Translations under genes and position numbers: made by a program | Source: Vitrella brassicaformis | Taxonomy: Eukaryota > Sar > Vitrellaceae | Assembly (NCBI GenBank): GCA_001179505.1 | Contig: CDMY01000579.1 | Span: forward strand, 26,011 to 46,130 | Direction of reading: 5' to 3' | DNA: 20,120 bases | The notes under the pieces: generated by a model | Databases searched by the model: none | What the model was told of the DNA's origin: nothing | Seen by the model: the letters and a program-made list of their open reading frames with translations, nothing else | In this document: one piece after another, positions 18,839 to 20,120 of the stretch | Layout of the letters: each line of letters starts with the position of its first letter | Position numbering within the stretch: the stretch's first letter is position 1

Positions 18839-19442
18839 ATGCCCTCGCTAATCGTCACAAGCACTGCAGATCTTGACAAGGCCGCCGAGGACGCCTTTCT
18901 CACCGAGGCCAGCAGTGCAGTCGCCTCTGGCCTGGGCAAGCCTGAGTCCTACATGCTCGTCAGCTATACCAGGAGTAACATGCGGTTCGGTGGGTCAGAG
19001 GGGCCCGTGGCGTTTGTCTACCTTGCCTCCATCGGCAAGATAGGCCCTGACACGAACCCAAAGGTTAGATGGGATGGGCACAACAGTGAATGAATGATTG
19101 AGGCCCAGAGGAGGGGCACGGCCCATTCCCTGGCTGTGTGTGTGTGTTTGTCTGGAGCTGCAGGTGTCGGCGACCATCAGGTAGAGATTATCACGTCGTG
19201 TGGTACTGAACAGAGGAGAGCCTGCGTGATTGCTGTCGTTGTGACATGCCTACCTGTCGCTGCTGCAGCGGCCTCGTGGAGAAACACTTGGGTGTACCCT
19301 CCGACAGATGGTCAGTCAGTCGTAGCACAGCAGCTACGAACCGTTTGGCTCACGTATATGTGTGGTGCCTGTGCTGTGCAGCTACATCCAATTCGTGGAC
19401 TCGCCCGGTTCAAATTTCGGCTACCGGGGCGGCACTTTCTGA
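18839..19442 (+). CDS. MIF: MIF/D-dopachrome tautomerase-like protein, 114 aa core
   Basis: Exons 18839-19063, 19164-19180 (17 nt), 19269-19310 and 19382-19442 (TGA) join in phase to a 114 aa protein, the usual MIF length. Landmarks: Pro after the start Met (MPSLIVTST), the catalytic proline of tautomerases; Lys34 in GKPESYMLV, equivalent to active-site Lys; MRFGGSEGP; the SIGKIG strand; the helix GLVEKHLGVPSDR; and the end YIQFVDSPGSNFGYRGGTF. The CxxC motif of vertebrate MIF is absent (PVAFVYL), as in many plant and protist members. The family forms trimers with keto-enol tautomerase activity; some parasite members act on host immune cells, but nothing here points to that. Splice choices are firm because each restores a conserved family segment. 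If the leader exon at 18601 is used, the proline would be internal until the leader is removed. Confidence 0.93.
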
Positions 19443-20016
19443 AGGCCGCGCGTGCGCGAGGTACTGTTGCTCGTCTGATTGGCAAAAGTAGACATACGGA
19501 TAGAGTCTTTGGGGTCGGGTGCTGCTTTTGGTTTTATCGGCATACGCTATCAGCCGACTGCCGACAGACACACCTACACCCCTCCTTCCTGGCCCTTCCC
19601 AGGCGACAAGTACGAGGCGACATCTGGAGGAAAGGCACACGTGGGAGAGCAGCTTCGTGAGTCTTTGCGCAGGAGTGTGGGCACACGGATGCGATCCATG
19701 AATCAACGGTGGATGGGATGTGCAATGGTATGGTGCCGACTTACTTGGTCGTTGCGTGTTGGTCGCAAAGTAATGAACGCTTACGTGTGCAGTGCATGCC
19801 GTGGTTGATTCCATATAACATATTATCTGGTGATGATGAGATTGGATTAAGAATGTGGATCTGTCTGTCCATCGATATGATATCGATTCGGCCCCCTGTG
19901 TTGTGTTTATATCCCAAAAGCAAAGCAACTGCCCCCAACTCAATTGACACTTCTTGTCTGTCTGTCTGTTCACTCAAGTGGTCCCGTCCCGTCGTCGGTG
20001 TTGTGCCTTGGCTCAC
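19443..20016. other. Non-coding stretch after the MIF gene
   Basis: It should hold the MIF 3' UTR and the 3' part of the minus-strand gene at the right edge. No AATAAA on plus was found. Several short ORFs overlap in both strands without codon bias. An acceptor-like GGGGGCAG on the minus strand near 19940, followed by a few open codons and a stop, could be the last exon of the cysteine-rich gene, but this is weak. A short inverted sequence around 19871-19888 (ATCGATATGATATCGAT) is a perfect palindrome around a central G. Confidence 0.4.
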
Positions 20017-20087
20017 CAGCCCCCGCACTTGGAGCTGCGGCAGCGCTGGCACGGGGCGCCCTTGGGCAGACACCAGCAACCGGCACC
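20017..20087 (-). CDS. Internal exon of an unidentified cysteine-rich protein (partial gene)
   Basis: A 71 nt stretch is flanked by a good acceptor (GTATGCAG ending at 20088) and a good donor (GTGAGC at 20016). One frame has strongly GC-biased third positions and encodes GAGCWCLPKGAPCQRCRS followed by SKCGG. The five cysteines are spaced C-x-C-x6-C-x2-C-x4-C, suggesting metal binding or a disulfide-rich fold. The rest lies outside the window upstream, and the downstream exon is unresolved, so no family is assigned. Confidence 0.4.
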
Positions 20088-20120
20088 CTGCATACGTGCA
20101 TCAGAGAGATGACCAACCAC

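Noticed and set aside
19479-19808. 109-codon plus-strand ORF after the MIF stop
   Set aside because: It begins inside the 3' flank without ATG or bias, and the MIF protein is complete before it.

Overview
This is a GC-rich nuclear fragment of a eukaryote with a compact, intron-rich genome. Almost every gene is split by GT-AG introns of about 60 to 230 nt whose phases can be matched by hand. Poly(A) signals of the AATAAA type are present and no bacterial operon features are seen. A mitochondrial helical-repeat protein, a MIF-like protein behind a possible signal-plus-transit leader, secreted low-complexity proteins and microsatellite-rich introns together suggest a protist, most likely an alveolate of the chromerid type (Vitrella or Chromera like). 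That species-level placement is inference and was not tested by search.

Layout, left to right. Positions 1-2812 carry a tandem cluster on the minus strand: an intact six-exon gene (called B here, 2812-1583), a decayed or frameshifted relative (A, about 1545-807), a single-exon ORF (C, 700-83) and the first codons of a fourth ORF (D, 31-1). An almost identical intergenic cassette of about 90 bp lies in front of both C and D. I recognise no known family in these proteins. Positions 2813-3878 are mostly non-coding, with a repeated GGCGAGAA element and one doubtful plus-strand ORF. Positions 3879-4822 (minus) encode an SFT2/Got1-type Golgi transport membrane protein of 189 aa in six exons. It shares a 248 bp head-to-head upstream region with a six-exon gene at 5071-7739 (plus) for a 767 aa probable mitochondrial alpha-solenoid protein. 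A secreted Glu/Gln-rich coiled-coil protein follows on the same strand (7863-8940, four exons), only 123 bp downstream.

On the minus strand, 10657-9208 encodes a 411 aa protein with three well-formed EF-hand calcium loops and a basic disordered tail. Positions 10658-12092 are intergenic and full of short tandem repeats. Positions 18176-12093 (minus) hold a very large, nearly wholly disordered Ser/Pro/Gly-rich protein of about 1800 aa in nine exons, with one conserved-looking helical segment and possibly a C-terminal membrane segment. A MIF/tautomerase-like gene (plus, 18839-19442, four exons including a 17 nt microexon) diverges from it. A possible upstream leader exon at 18601-18735 would target it to the secretory pathway or plastid. 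At the right edge is one exon of an unidentified cysteine-rich protein on the minus strand.

No functional system links these genes. They look like ordinary neighbours with housekeeping or lineage-specific roles. The parts most worth following up are the tandem unknown family with its cassette, the MIF leader and microexon, and the giant disordered protein. All exon models are hand-made from splice motifs, frame continuity, third-position GC and (for SFT2 and MIF) family knowledge; none is backed by transcript data.
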